Assembly (NCBI GenBank): GCA_964019695.1
Contig: OZ026521.1
Span: 33,205,601-33,269,600, forward strand
DNA: 64,000 bases
From: Loripinus fragilis
Taxonomy: Eukaryota > Mollusca > Bivalvia > Lucinida > Lucinidae
Direction of reading: 5' to 3'
Shown in pieces: positions 60,501 to 61,739 of this stretch (positions are counted from its first letter, which is position 1; each line of letters opens with the position of its first letter). A model generated the notes under the pieces. It saw only the letters and a program-made list of their open reading frames with translations. It did not search any database and was not told the DNA's origin. The position numbers and the translations under genes were made by a program.

Positions 60501-61739
60501 AAATAGAAAAATTCTGGCCTTAGGCATTTAAAGGAGGCTTTTGTGCAAATGCAATAAGTGACAAAATCAGTAAAATTAATTTAAGCTCCCAGTGGATTAG
60601 GCTGCTGTCCTTTCTAAGATGGTGGTACTGTTGCTGTTGATAGGGTCAGTTGGCAAAGAAACTCTTCTGGGAAAAGTAACCAGTTATTTAAAGTGCCACC
60701 TCGCATCGTAAGTTGGAGGAACTAGCATCAGTCTTTATCACTGAAGGATGATAATTTTCAGCTTAAATAATGAGCCAGTGCATGAGATTTCCAACAATGT
60801 GGCATTTTGACAAGTGTAGACTCGGACGAGCCTCTGCAGCCCCATTTTAAGCTTAGAAACGCCAAATGGTGTTCAGTCAGTAGCTTAACAATCATAGTAT
60901 ACTCGAGGCTAGCAAAGGCTCTGATCAGACTGCGCGTATGCGCAGGCTGATCTGAGGCTTTGCTGGCGCACATACCACATTGTTTGAAATCTCATGCACT
61001 GGCTCAATATTATATATTTTTGGGATAAGAATTTTCTTAGACAAACCAAATAAAAGACTTTCAGAAAGGATTGTTTTCTTCAACAGAATTCCATTGTTTG
61101 CAATTTTTCCTCTGCTGGTTTTTGATTTTTTGTTTATCAAAATTTTCGAAAAATGATTAATTAAAAAAAACAAAAGCCAAACAGCCATTATAAAAGAGGA
61201 TAGCCAATGAAGCAAACAGGAAACTTGTTTTGCATGTGCAAATCAGTTGTGGCTCACTGTCAATCAACAACAGTGTCACTTCTGTTGAATGAATTTTCTA
61301 AGAGTATTGCACTGGTAAGTGAGCTTGGCAGCTGTCAATCATATTTATGTCTTTCATGAGGTTATGAATGGTTGTGAAAATCTAAAGATTCATTCGAGGC
61401 TTGCTTTGAAAATGTAAATATATATATGAAAATGAAGCAACATATCACAATTAAGCTTGTCATTTGCTGCATGCAATTTTGATTATATATTATATGAGAT
61501 TTTGCCACTCCAGTGCAATGCAGCTAAAACTGACTAATGTTACAAATGCTACTGTCCCCACCTTTCAGCATATACAGCATGGAAGTCAGAATGCCCAGTA
61601 CCTGGTAAAACCTGTCTTGATGCCACGGAAACCAGTGAGTACCACCTACAATTCACATGCAGGGATGCTTACGGAAGTTCTGACACCCAAAATCTCACAG
61701 TGCTCGTCATAAAGCCACAAACTCCAACACAAGACACAG
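605..61739 (+). CDS. Partial multi-exon gene for a tandem cadherin-like repeat protein (41 exons seen)
   Basis: Forty-one exons join in one reading frame of about 2,289 codons with no stop. The start and end of the gene are outside the window. The repeating module D-E-F-A-B-C is 1008 bp (336 aa) and encodes three cadherin-like domains: alpha (D+E), beta (F+A), gamma (B+C). The C-D junction is phase 0 and all other junctions are phase 1, so whole modules can be gained or lost without a frameshift. Domain beta shows the typical cadherin pattern: YEL...F.LN..SGEV.I...QEF...FEM.ICV.DRR...L.I.F. Classical DxNDN and LDRE calcium motifs are absent. Conserved cysteines and NxS/T sequons (for example DNVT, KNLT, VNTS, IENS, INST) point to a disulfide-rich extracellular protein. 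No signal peptide or transmembrane segment is seen because the ends are missing. Family membership is inferred from the pattern; function is unknown. Confidence 0.85.
1018..1212 (+). CDS. Exon B1 (N-terminal half of domain gamma, unit 1)
   Basis: 195 bp, acceptor TTTCAG, donor ACAG|GTGGGT, phase 1 in and out. It begins with a split Asn then GCFQIPVC and ends INSTTG. It has EVPRPSD (Arg where other units have Thr) and SGQAF, the Q form shared with units 2 and 6. Sequons IENS and INST are present. Confidence 0.88.
2111..2177. repeat. (TG)n microsatellite, unit 1 B-C intron
   Basis: About 33 uninterrupted TG pairs, the longest of the series across the units. It yields an artefactual poly-Cys/Val open frame. 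Confidence 0.97.
2354..2499 (+). CDS. Exon C1 (C-terminal half of domain gamma, unit 1)
   Basis: 146 bp, acceptor TTATAG, donor CATG|GTAAGT, phase 1 in and 0 out. It encodes GVITTTGQITVYPSYPD ... SCSYYSTCTMTLTV, the last strands of domain gamma with a close cysteine pair. The protein sequence is identical in C1 to C6. Confidence 0.88.
3395..3545 (+). repeat. Old retroelement-tail fragment in the C-D intron (all units)
   Basis: About 150 bp resembling the 3' tail at 39750-39885 (GAGAAAGCTGGTTGCTTTG ... TGTGGTATTTCCTGATCATG). Homologous copies are at about 13290-13440, 19788-19938, 26282-26432, 32775-32925 and 41217-41365, so it was present before the array amplified. Confidence 0.7.
3693..3882 (+). 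CDS. Exon D1 (N-terminal half of domain alpha, unit 1)
   Basis: 190 bp, acceptor TTTCAG, donor AACT|GTAATA, phase 0 in and 1 out. It encodes PIYIDDFQDNVTVLED ... DDGNHGKN. It has NANQDN and PDPTLIEL; the Thr is shared only with D6 (Ser in D2 to D5). Reading past the donor meets an in-frame stop after about 15 codons, so retention of this intron would truncate the protein. Confidence 0.87.
4140..7733. mobile_element. 3.6-kb TIR DNA transposon (non-autonomous), unit 1 D-E intron
   Basis: 3594 bp bounded by perfect 26-bp terminal inverted repeats beginning CGGTAAATCTTG, flanked by TA (4138-4139 and 7734-7735). Units 2 to 5 show the empty site (AATAATACTTAATCAG). The motif TTAGTTCGTACA recurs near both ends (4154, about 4170, 4224 variant, 4266, 7633, 7671), as subterminal transposase-binding repeats often do. 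The interior is richer in GC and CpG than the host introns. Open frames inside are short and show no transposase motif. The TA target suggests Tc1/mariner-like mobilisation; the superfamily is uncertain. Confidence 0.9.
5436..6555. mobile_element. Nested GC-rich repeat cluster with GGATCCGCGCATG ends
   Basis: Several overlapping copies, direct and inverted, of a short element with ends like CATGCGCGGATC...GGAGGGGGG (5440, 5862) and CCCCCCTGACG...GGATCCGCGCATG (6515-6553). Between them are repeated GGGGTCCGGACCCC cores (about 5565, 6090, 6270), a poly-C run (6354-6384) and poly-G runs. It lies inside the 3.6-kb transposon. It generates Gly/Pro-rich spurious peptides on both strands. Confidence 0.7.
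7786..7885 (+). repeat. Direct duplication of about 40 bp in the D-E intron
   Basis: TATGTTCTTGAAAGAAGGAT and CATGTTCTTGAAAGAAGGAT, each followed by TTCAGCAAA, in tandem. Present in every array unit at the homologous place (for example 14095-14185), so it predates the amplification. Confidence 0.8.
8649..8846 (+). CDS. Exon E1 (C-terminal half of domain alpha, unit 1)
   Basis: 198 bp, acceptor TTTTAG, donor CCTG|GTAAAA, phase 1 in and out. It encodes YSVWKKNCSDPECGPICDG, a cysteine cluster, then FECYDAYGSSD and the closing NLTLLVAENEAP strand. It reads NFHLIKEYF where E2 to E5 read NFQLIKEYF. It is separated from D1 by the 3.6-kb transposon. Confidence 0.88.
9401..9559 (+). CDS. Exon F1 (N-terminal half of domain beta, unit 1)
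   Basis: 159 bp, acceptor CCTTTAG, donor ATTA|GTGAGT, phase 1 in and out. It encodes ATADASLNDRYGDVIF ... VEYELQSG ... FYLNI. Leu in ASLND is unique to this copy (His in F2 to F5). It forms an NIS sequon across the junction with exon A2. Confidence 0.87.
10503..10622 (+). CDS. Exon A2 (domain beta, C-terminal half, unit 2)
   Basis: 120 bp, phase 1 in and out. Same as A1 except NKVCD and a C-to-A change three bases before the donor (TTTAA|GTAAGT), which turns the final Phe of TIIF into Leu. Confidence 0.87.
10916..11110 (+). CDS. Exon B2 (domain gamma, N-terminal half, unit 2)
   Basis: 195 bp. EVPTPSD and SGQAF. The donor is ACAG|GTTGGT, with T at intron position +3 instead of G as in B1 and B6. 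A better-looking GTAAAA lies 4 bp downstream but would break the frame. Confidence 0.86.
12010..12070. repeat. (TG)n microsatellite, unit 2 B-C intron
   Basis: Same site as in unit 1 but interrupted in the middle by CATG and CGCG steps. Confidence 0.95.
12247..12392 (+). CDS. Exon C2 (domain gamma, C-terminal half, unit 2)
   Basis: 146 bp, phase 1 in and 0 out. The protein is identical to C1. It keeps the ACA codon in TMTLTV seen in C1 and C6 but not C3 to C5, so it lies outside the most recently amplified block. Confidence 0.88.
13585..13774 (+). CDS. Exon D2 (domain alpha, N-terminal half, unit 2)
   Basis: 190 bp, phase 0 in and 1 out. It reads NANEDN (Glu, unique to this copy) and PDPSLIEL. 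It is the first D exon of the block that carries the 237-bp downstream insertion. Confidence 0.87.
14248..14484 (+). mobile_element. 237-bp insertion, unit 2 D-E intron
   Basis: Inserted between two TTTTA copies (14243-14247 and 14485-14489). Units 1 and 5 have a single TTTTA at the same site (7943-7947, 33731-33735). No terminal inverted repeats; it contains a 76-codon open frame without known motifs. A longer, older inverted relative lies at about 50865-51150. Confidence 0.9.
15186..15383 (+). CDS. Exon E2 (domain alpha, C-terminal half, unit 2)
   Basis: 198 bp, phase 1 in and out. Encodes the same protein as E5 (NFQLIKEYF form), with a synonymous change in the codon before CSDPEC. Confidence 0.88.
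15931..16089 (+). CDS. Exon F2 (domain beta, N-terminal half, unit 2)
   Basis: 159 bp, acceptor CCTTTAG, donor ATTA|GTGAGT. ASHNDRYGD form, identical in protein to F3 and F4. Confidence 0.87.
17033..17152 (+). CDS. Exon A3 (domain beta, C-terminal half, unit 3)
   Basis: 120 bp, phase 1 in and out. Consensus form (NKVCD, ending TIIF), identical in protein to A4 and A5. Confidence 0.88.
17446..17640 (+). CDS. Exon B3 (domain gamma, N-terminal half, unit 3)
   Basis: 195 bp. Carries SGEAF (GAG for CAG), a derived variant shared only with B4 and B5. Donor GTTGGT. Confidence 0.87.
18543..18569. repeat. (TG)n microsatellite, unit 3 B-C intron
   Basis: About 13 TG pairs at the homologous site. Confidence 0.95.
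18746..18891 (+). CDS. Exon C3 (domain gamma, C-terminal half, unit 3)
   Basis: 146 bp, phase 1 in and 0 out. Protein unchanged. It carries the synonymous ACT codon in TMTLTV shared only with C4 and C5. Confidence 0.88.
20084..20273 (+). CDS. Exon D3 (domain alpha, N-terminal half, unit 3)
   Basis: 190 bp, phase 0 in and 1 out. NANQDN and PDPSLIEL form, identical in protein to D4 and D5. Confidence 0.88.
20747..20983 (+). mobile_element. 237-bp insertion, unit 3 D-E intron
   Basis: Same element, orientation and TTTTA duplication as in unit 2, so copied with the unit and not inserted anew. Confidence 0.9.
21685..21882 (+). CDS. Exon E3 (domain alpha, C-terminal half, unit 3)
   Basis: 198 bp. 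Reads PICNGAG (Asn for Asp) in the cysteine cluster, otherwise as E2. The intron after the donor GTAAAA lacks the early stop seen in other units, so an open frame runs on for 37 codons; this is a shadow extension, not coding. Confidence 0.87.
22435..22593 (+). CDS. Exon F3 (domain beta, N-terminal half, unit 3)
   Basis: 159 bp, phase 1 in and out, identical in protein to F2 and F4. Confidence 0.87.
23537..23656 (+). CDS. Exon A4 (domain beta, C-terminal half, unit 4)
   Basis: 120 bp, phase 1 in and out, identical in protein to A3 and A5. Confidence 0.88.
23950..24144 (+). CDS. Exon B4 (domain gamma, N-terminal half, unit 4)
   Basis: 195 bp, SGEAF form, identical in protein to B3. Donor GTTGGT. 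Confidence 0.87.
25047..25063. repeat. (TG)n microsatellite, unit 4 B-C intron
   Basis: About 8 TG pairs at the homologous site. Confidence 0.93.
25240..25385 (+). CDS. Exon C4 (domain gamma, C-terminal half, unit 4)
   Basis: 146 bp, phase 1 in and 0 out, with the ACT synonymous marker of the amplified block. Confidence 0.88.
26578..26767 (+). CDS. Exon D4 (domain alpha, N-terminal half, unit 4)
   Basis: 190 bp, phase 0 in and 1 out, PDPSLIEL form, identical in protein to D3 and D5. Confidence 0.88.
27240..27476 (+). mobile_element. 237-bp insertion, unit 4 D-E intron
   Basis: Same element and flanks as in units 2 and 3. Confidence 0.9.
28178..28375 (+). CDS. Exon E4 (domain alpha, C-terminal half, unit 4)
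   Basis: 198 bp. Reads KEYSMEF (Ser for Phe), a private replacement in a hydrophobic strand position. Confidence 0.87.
28924..29082 (+). CDS. Exon F4 (domain beta, N-terminal half, unit 4)
   Basis: 159 bp, phase 1 in and out, identical in protein to F2 and F3. Confidence 0.87.
30026..30145 (+). CDS. Exon A5 (domain beta, C-terminal half, unit 5)
   Basis: 120 bp, phase 1 in and out, consensus form. Confidence 0.88.
30439..30633 (+). CDS. Exon B5 (domain gamma, N-terminal half, unit 5)
   Basis: 195 bp. SGEAF form plus two private changes: CTDQLNLN (Leu for Ser) and INATTG (Ala for Ser), the latter keeping the sequon as NAT. Donor GTTGGT. Confidence 0.87.
31536..31556. repeat. (TG)n microsatellite, unit 5 B-C intron
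   Basis: About 10 TG pairs at the homologous site. The unit 6 equivalent (39962-39977) is only TGTTTGTGTGTATG. Confidence 0.93.
31733..31878 (+). CDS. Exon C5 (domain gamma, C-terminal half, unit 5)
   Basis: 146 bp, phase 1 in and 0 out. It is the last C exon with the ACT marker and marks the right side of the amplified block. Confidence 0.88.
33071..33260 (+). CDS. Exon D5 (domain alpha, N-terminal half, unit 5)
   Basis: 190 bp, phase 0 in and 1 out, PDPSLIEL form. The following intron has the empty site for the 237-bp insertion. Confidence 0.88.
34433..34630 (+). CDS. Exon E5 (domain alpha, C-terminal half, unit 5)
   Basis: 198 bp, phase 1 in and out. Consensus form, with a synonymous TCT in YGSSD. 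Confidence 0.88.
35189..35347 (+). CDS. Exon F5 (domain beta, N-terminal half, unit 5)
   Basis: 159 bp. Reads NDGYGD (Gly for Arg), private to this copy. Confidence 0.87.
36289..36408 (+). CDS. Exon A6 (domain beta, C-terminal half, unit 6)
   Basis: 120 bp, acceptor ATAG|GT, donor GTAAGT. NGEVYI (Asn for Ser) and FEMIIC (Ile for Thr). This begins the slightly older part of the array. Confidence 0.87.
36688..36882 (+). CDS. Exon B6 (domain gamma, N-terminal half, unit 6)
   Basis: 195 bp. CFQTPVCANQ, LIDAHG, SGQAF and DVAAINSTTG, so four or more private replacements. The donor is GTGGGT as in B1. Confidence 0.87.
37978..39889 (+). mobile_element. 5'-truncated Penelope-like retroelement in the B6-C6 intron
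   Basis: About 1.9 kb inserted between TTTTCA repeats (37972-37977 and 39890-39895); the other units are continuous here. The reverse transcriptase reads across several frames. The 3' part (39550-39885) matches the dispersed tail repeats found at many other sites in the window. Confidence 0.8.
37979..39330 (+). pseudogene. Degenerate Penelope-like reverse transcriptase
   Basis: Three main open pieces (about 37979-38216, 38330-38659, 38663-39130) plus a further readable stretch to about 39330, separated by stops and frameshifts. Motifs in order: LYWLPKPHK near the start (a Penelope-type finger motif), IPMGTNCAPLVADLF, and the catalytic-type RYLDD at about 38645-38659, followed at once by a stop. 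The N-terminus is missing and no GIY-YIG endonuclease is recognised. It cannot make a full enzyme. It could belong to a related RT clade; the Penelope call is from motif style. Confidence 0.8.
40193..40338 (+). CDS. Exon C6 (domain gamma, C-terminal half, unit 6)
   Basis: 146 bp, phase 1 in and 0 out. Protein identical to C1 to C5 although the upstream intron is rearranged by a retroelement; only synonymous changes. Confidence 0.88.
41514..41703 (+). CDS. Exon D6 (domain alpha, N-terminal half, unit 6)
   Basis: 190 bp, acceptor GTTACAG, donor AACT|GTAATA. Protein identical to D1 (NANQDN, PDPTLIEL). Intron homology to the array stops about 55 bp after this exon. Confidence 0.87.
41781..41965. 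mobile_element. Palindromic MITE (CAAGAGTGAC family), D6-E6 intron
   Basis: 185 bp with ends CAAGAGTGACAGTGACGT / ATTGTCACTCTTG and a central inverted repeat around GATAGATCACTTGTG / CACAAGTGATCTATC. A second copy is at 54515-54708. It marks the point where homology to the tandem array ends. Confidence 0.75.
42050..43098. mobile_element. 1.05-kb non-autonomous TIR element rich in GGAGCCTAT motifs
   Basis: Long imperfect terminal inverted repeats of about 95 bp (left GGTATATAGACGCAAAGGAG at 42053, right its inverse ending near 43095). Motifs AAGGAGCCTAT or inverses recur at both ends and inside (about 42067, 42118, 42471, 42540, 42625, 43020, 43070). The flanks (CAACCATCTTCATGG / GATCTTGCTGCGGAAGAG) together resemble the retroelement tail, so it appears nested in one. 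No transposase seen. Confidence 0.7.
43160..43600. repeat. Split remainder of a retroelement tail with a further insertion
   Basis: Tail sequence resumes after the preceding TIR element (GAAGAGAAGAGAGGCTGC at 43107) and again near 43525-43600 (TTTTCCTCGTTGTG ... CTGATGATACTCACTTG). Between them is unrelated sequence holding an inverted pair (ACCAGGCTTGGC ... GTCTTGCCTGGTAA). Confidence 0.5.
43680..44368. repeat. Intron segment with short foldback repeats
   Basis: Contains AACAAAGGCGCTGATCAGAC ... GTCTGGTCTGTGCCTTTGTT foldback (43776-43836) and a related GCTCAGACCAGCCTGCGCAT...GATCAGCGCCTTTGTT stretch (44320-44368). Similar CTGATCAGACTGCGC sequence appears at about 60915. No coding signal. 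Confidence 0.5.
44369..45630. mobile_element. 1.26-kb element with ATCCCCCGACGAAG ends and internal tandem repeats
   Basis: Ends TTATCCCCCGACGAAG and CTTCGTCGGGGGATATAA form short inverted repeats. Contains a CCGT-rich run (44408-44458) and, from about 44955 to 45480, four to five tandem copies of a segment of about 115 bp with CATATCAAATTAAAGC and GGGGTCAAAAGGTCA. No transposase frame. Confidence 0.7.
46132..46329 (+). CDS. Exon E6 (domain alpha, C-terminal half, diverged copy)
   Basis: 198 bp, acceptor TTTTAG, donor CCTG|GTAAGT. Same length and cysteine layout as E1 to E5, with FSVW, CDGSG, KKYFLEF, SDIKN and VGENKAP replacements. It is the first clearly diverged exon 3' of the homogenised array. 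Confidence 0.86.
46330..46520. repeat. Foldback element at the start of the E6-F6 intron
   Basis: TGTAAGAATCTATCATG ... ACAAATCTGTCC and GGACAGATTTTTCTATCCCA ... TTCTTACATGA form an imperfect inverted pair, probably a MITE, immediately after the exon E6 donor region. Confidence 0.5.
46620..47540 (+). repeat. About 180-bp tandem repeat, five copies, E6-F6 intron
   Basis: The anchor ACAAACCAGACAC or variants recurs at 46789, 46971, 47149, 47331 and 47508 (spacings 182, 178, 182, 177). Each copy also has AAATGTGCACAAAATA-like and TTCAATGTATGAA-like blocks. A GACA-rich run (47533-47578) follows. Short frames inside are not conserved between copies. Confidence 0.85.
47752..48092 (+). repeat. Dispersed retroelement tail, E6-F6 intron
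   Basis: 5'-truncated copy matching 39545-39885, including GGCTTAGGCTGCTGTCC-like and CTGATCATACYCACTT blocks. Confidence 0.75.
48366..48648. repeat. Dispersed 260-280 bp repeat, copy 1 (E6-F6 intron)
   Basis: Shares ordered blocks with 61165-61425: AGCCAATG, AGCAAAC, TGTGGCTCACTGTCAATCA, GTGTCAC, AGCTTGGCAGCTG, TCATGAGG, TCTAAAGATTCATT. Ends about 100 bp before exon F6. Confidence 0.7.
48751..48909 (+). CDS. Exon F6 (domain beta, N-terminal half, diverged copy)
   Basis: 159 bp, acceptor TTCTAG, donor AAG|GTAACA, phase 1 in and out. Encodes ASVNASHLGTEGDTIF ... PSYLLGTKSLFFLNE. About half the residues differ from F1 to F5 but the length, SYLLGTK core and phase are kept, so it is homologous and old. 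Confidence 0.84.
49560..49685. mobile_element. Hairpin MITE (GGGTACTCAAAAGAACC family), copy 1
   Basis: Near-perfect inverted repeat 49603-49649 (GGGTACTCAAAAGAACCG / its inverse) with flanking AACATATG / GTAAGAAA blocks. F6-A7 intron. Confidence 0.8.
49824..50029. mobile_element. piggyBac-like MITE with TTAA target duplication
   Basis: 206 bp between TTAA copies (49820-49823 and 50030-50033), with ends CCCTTTGTATAC and GTATACAAAGGG. TTAA duplication and CCC/GGG ends are the piggyBac signature. No coding capacity. Confidence 0.8.
50064..50387. mobile_element. MITE with GAGGGTCTGGATG ends
   Basis: Ends ATGAGGGTCTGGATG and CATCCAGACCCTCAT are inverted repeats. The interior is made of AATGAATAGTGAATAATG-like reiterations. 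F6-A7 intron, right beside the piggyBac-like MITE. Confidence 0.8.
50440..50560. mobile_element. Hairpin MITE (GGGTACTCAAAAGAACC family), copy 2
   Basis: AAAACATATGTT ... GGTACTCAAAAGAACC / GGTTCTTTTGAGCACC ... AACATATGTT, ending about 60 bp before exon A7. Confidence 0.8.
50622..50741 (+). CDS. Exon A7 (domain beta, C-terminal half, diverged copy)
   Basis: 120 bp, acceptor CATAG|AT, donor TTCA|GTAGGT. Encodes SGEVIVHSDPSQEF ... RICVRDRRNEVC. The two cysteines and DRRN are kept. Confidence 0.85.
50865..51150 (-). mobile_element. Inverted, older copy of the 237-bp element family
   Basis: On the minus strand it matches the unit 2 to 4 insertion (shared blocks such as CACCTGCTGGGAA and TTGATTGTATCG) but has an extra internal stretch of repeated CACTTTCCC-like segments. 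Lies in the A7-B7 intron and shows that the 237-bp sequence is a dispersed repeat, perhaps the 3' tail of a longer retroelement. Confidence 0.75.
51504..51698 (+). CDS. Exon B7 (domain gamma, N-terminal half, diverged copy)
   Basis: 195 bp, acceptor TTTTCAG, donor ACTG|GTAAGT. Encodes SGCFQAPTCIDQSNYN ... FNINSVTG. A transposon starts at intron position +6 to +8. Confidence 0.85.
51706..52735. mobile_element. 1.03-kb TIR element at the start of the B7-C7 intron
   Basis: Inverted ends TACTGACGCCAAAAAAAACG and CGTTTTTTGTTGACGTCAGTA with GCCTCA / GAGGC continuing inward, flanked by TA. It begins directly after GTAAG of the exon B7 donor. No transposase recognised. Confidence 0.75.
52848..53055. 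repeat. Foldback repeat (ATCATATGAC / TGAATTTATTAAA family)
   Basis: TATCATATGACGTTGC ... GTCATATGATAAAATAG, followed by TTGAATTTATTAAAC ... GTTTAATAAATTCAATA. A related copy is at 57338-57590 and a weaker one at about 48935-49130. Confidence 0.6.
53193..53602. mobile_element. 400-bp MITE (GGCCAGAATTTTT family), copy 1
   Basis: Ends TAAGGCCACTATTTTTTATT and AAAAATTCTGGCCTAA are inverted. Internal palindrome TGACCATCTAACTGGTCATT and block AGTGACACTGTTAAAA are shared with copies 2 and 3. Confidence 0.8.
54358..54470. mobile_element. Hairpin MITE (GGGTACTCAAAAGAACC family), copy 3, partial
   Basis: Same outer blocks (CACCCAAAACAATTGTG, AACATATGTTAAAGCTGATG) but the right arm of the hairpin is deleted. 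Confidence 0.65.
54515..54708. mobile_element. Palindromic MITE (CAAGAGTGAC family), B7-C7 intron
   Basis: Second copy of the element at 41781-41965, with the same ends (CCAAGAGGTCATGACAGTG ... CACTGTCACTCTTGG) and the ACAAGTGATCTATCGAT core. Confidence 0.72.
55312..55590 (+). repeat. Dispersed retroelement tail, B7-C7 intron
   Basis: 5'-truncated copy with AGTGGCTTAGGCTGCTGT at its start and TAATCATACTCACTTG at its end. A shorter partial copy lies at about 54795-54860. Confidence 0.75.
56262..56329. repeat. 68-bp perfect palindrome without spacer
   Basis: ATGAAGTTTATG ... CGCTATAGCG ... CATAAACTTCAT, centred between 56295 and 56296. AT-rich arms of 34 bases each. Probably a foldback element core. 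Confidence 0.9.
56880..57095 (+). repeat. Dispersed retroelement tail just upstream of exon C7
   Basis: Partial copy (GTTTTGTTATGCATTTC ... TTCCTGATCATACAC) ending about 45 bp before exon C7. Confidence 0.72.
57143..57288 (+). CDS. Exon C7 (domain gamma, C-terminal half, diverged copy)
   Basis: 146 bp, acceptor CAACAG, donor CTGG|GTAAGT, phase 1 in and 0 out. Encodes GSILTKGNITVYPSFPT ... SCDYTSTCNMSMTV; the cysteine pair and length are conserved. Confidence 0.85.
57338..57590. repeat. Foldback repeat (TGAATTTATTAAA family), copy 2
   Basis: CTGAATTTATTAAATCAG ... TAAATTCAATAATGCAG and ATCATATGACATG, as in 52848-53055 but permuted. C7-D7 intron, 50 bp after exon C7. Confidence 0.6.
57601..58024. 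mobile_element. 400-bp MITE (GGCCAGAATTTTT family), copy 2
   Basis: Best-preserved copy, with TIR GGCCAGAATTTTTTTATTAG and the internal palindrome TGACCAGTCAACTGGTCA. C7-D7 intron. Confidence 0.85.
58255..58475 (-). mobile_element. tRNA-derived SINE-like sequence
   Basis: On the minus strand 58470-58400 reads like a tRNA gene: A box TGGTTTAATGGATA, an anticodon-loop-like CTTGTAA (TGT) and B box GGTTCGATTCC with a fair T stem. The acceptor stem does not pair and the anticodon stem has mismatches, so it is a tRNA-derived promoter head or relic and not a working tRNA-Thr gene. Confidence 0.55.
58888..59172 (+). repeat. Dispersed retroelement tail just upstream of exon D7
   Basis: Copy starting at GTGGCTTAGGCTGCTGTCC with a poly-G expansion at 58918-58932 and ending CTGATCATACTCACTTG, 68 bp before exon D7. 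A short start-only fragment is at about 60585-60640. Confidence 0.75.
59240..59429 (+). CDS. Exon D7 (domain alpha, N-terminal half, diverged copy)
   Basis: 190 bp, acceptor ATTTTAG, donor AATT|GTATGT, phase 0 in and 1 out. Encodes PIKIDNLPANVTVDEAD ... EDNVTC ... ELEDNGQHKSN, aligned end to end with D1 to D6. Confidence 0.85.
59564..59615. repeat. Short inverted repeat after exon D7
   Basis: TCTTAAAGGAAAGAATTTG and CAAATTCTTTCCTTTAAGA flank a GATCCCAGAGGTAG-type loop. Probable MITE remnant. Confidence 0.75.
60140..60522. mobile_element. 400-bp MITE (GGCCAGAATTTTT family), copy 3
   Basis: Ends TAAGACCAGATTTTTTTTAT and AAAATTCTGGCCTTA. Same order of internal blocks, with part of the internal palindrome lost. 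D7-E7 intron. Confidence 0.8.
61165..61425. repeat. Dispersed 260-280 bp repeat, copy 2 (D7-E7 intron)
   Basis: Second copy of the 48366-48648 repeat, about 140 bp upstream of exon E7, in the same orientation. Confidence 0.7.
61569..61739 (+). CDS. Exon E7 (domain alpha, C-terminal half, diverged and shorter)
   Basis: 171 bp, 27 bp shorter than E1 to E6, acceptor CTTTCAG, donor ACAG|GTAAGG, phase 1 in and out. Encodes YTAWKSECPVPGKTC ... FTCRDAYGSSDTQNLTVLV. One loop of the cysteine cluster is shortened. It is the last exon I can place; the expected F exon was not found downstream. Confidence 0.8.

Larger units (their letters stand above)
59430..61568 (+). other. D7-E7 intron
   Basis: Contains the 59564-59615 inverted repeat, MITE copy 3, a retroelement-tail fragment, a foldback around GTGCATGAGATTT / AAATCTCATGCAC (60779-61006) and the dispersed repeat copy 2. 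No exon seen. Confidence 0.65.
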
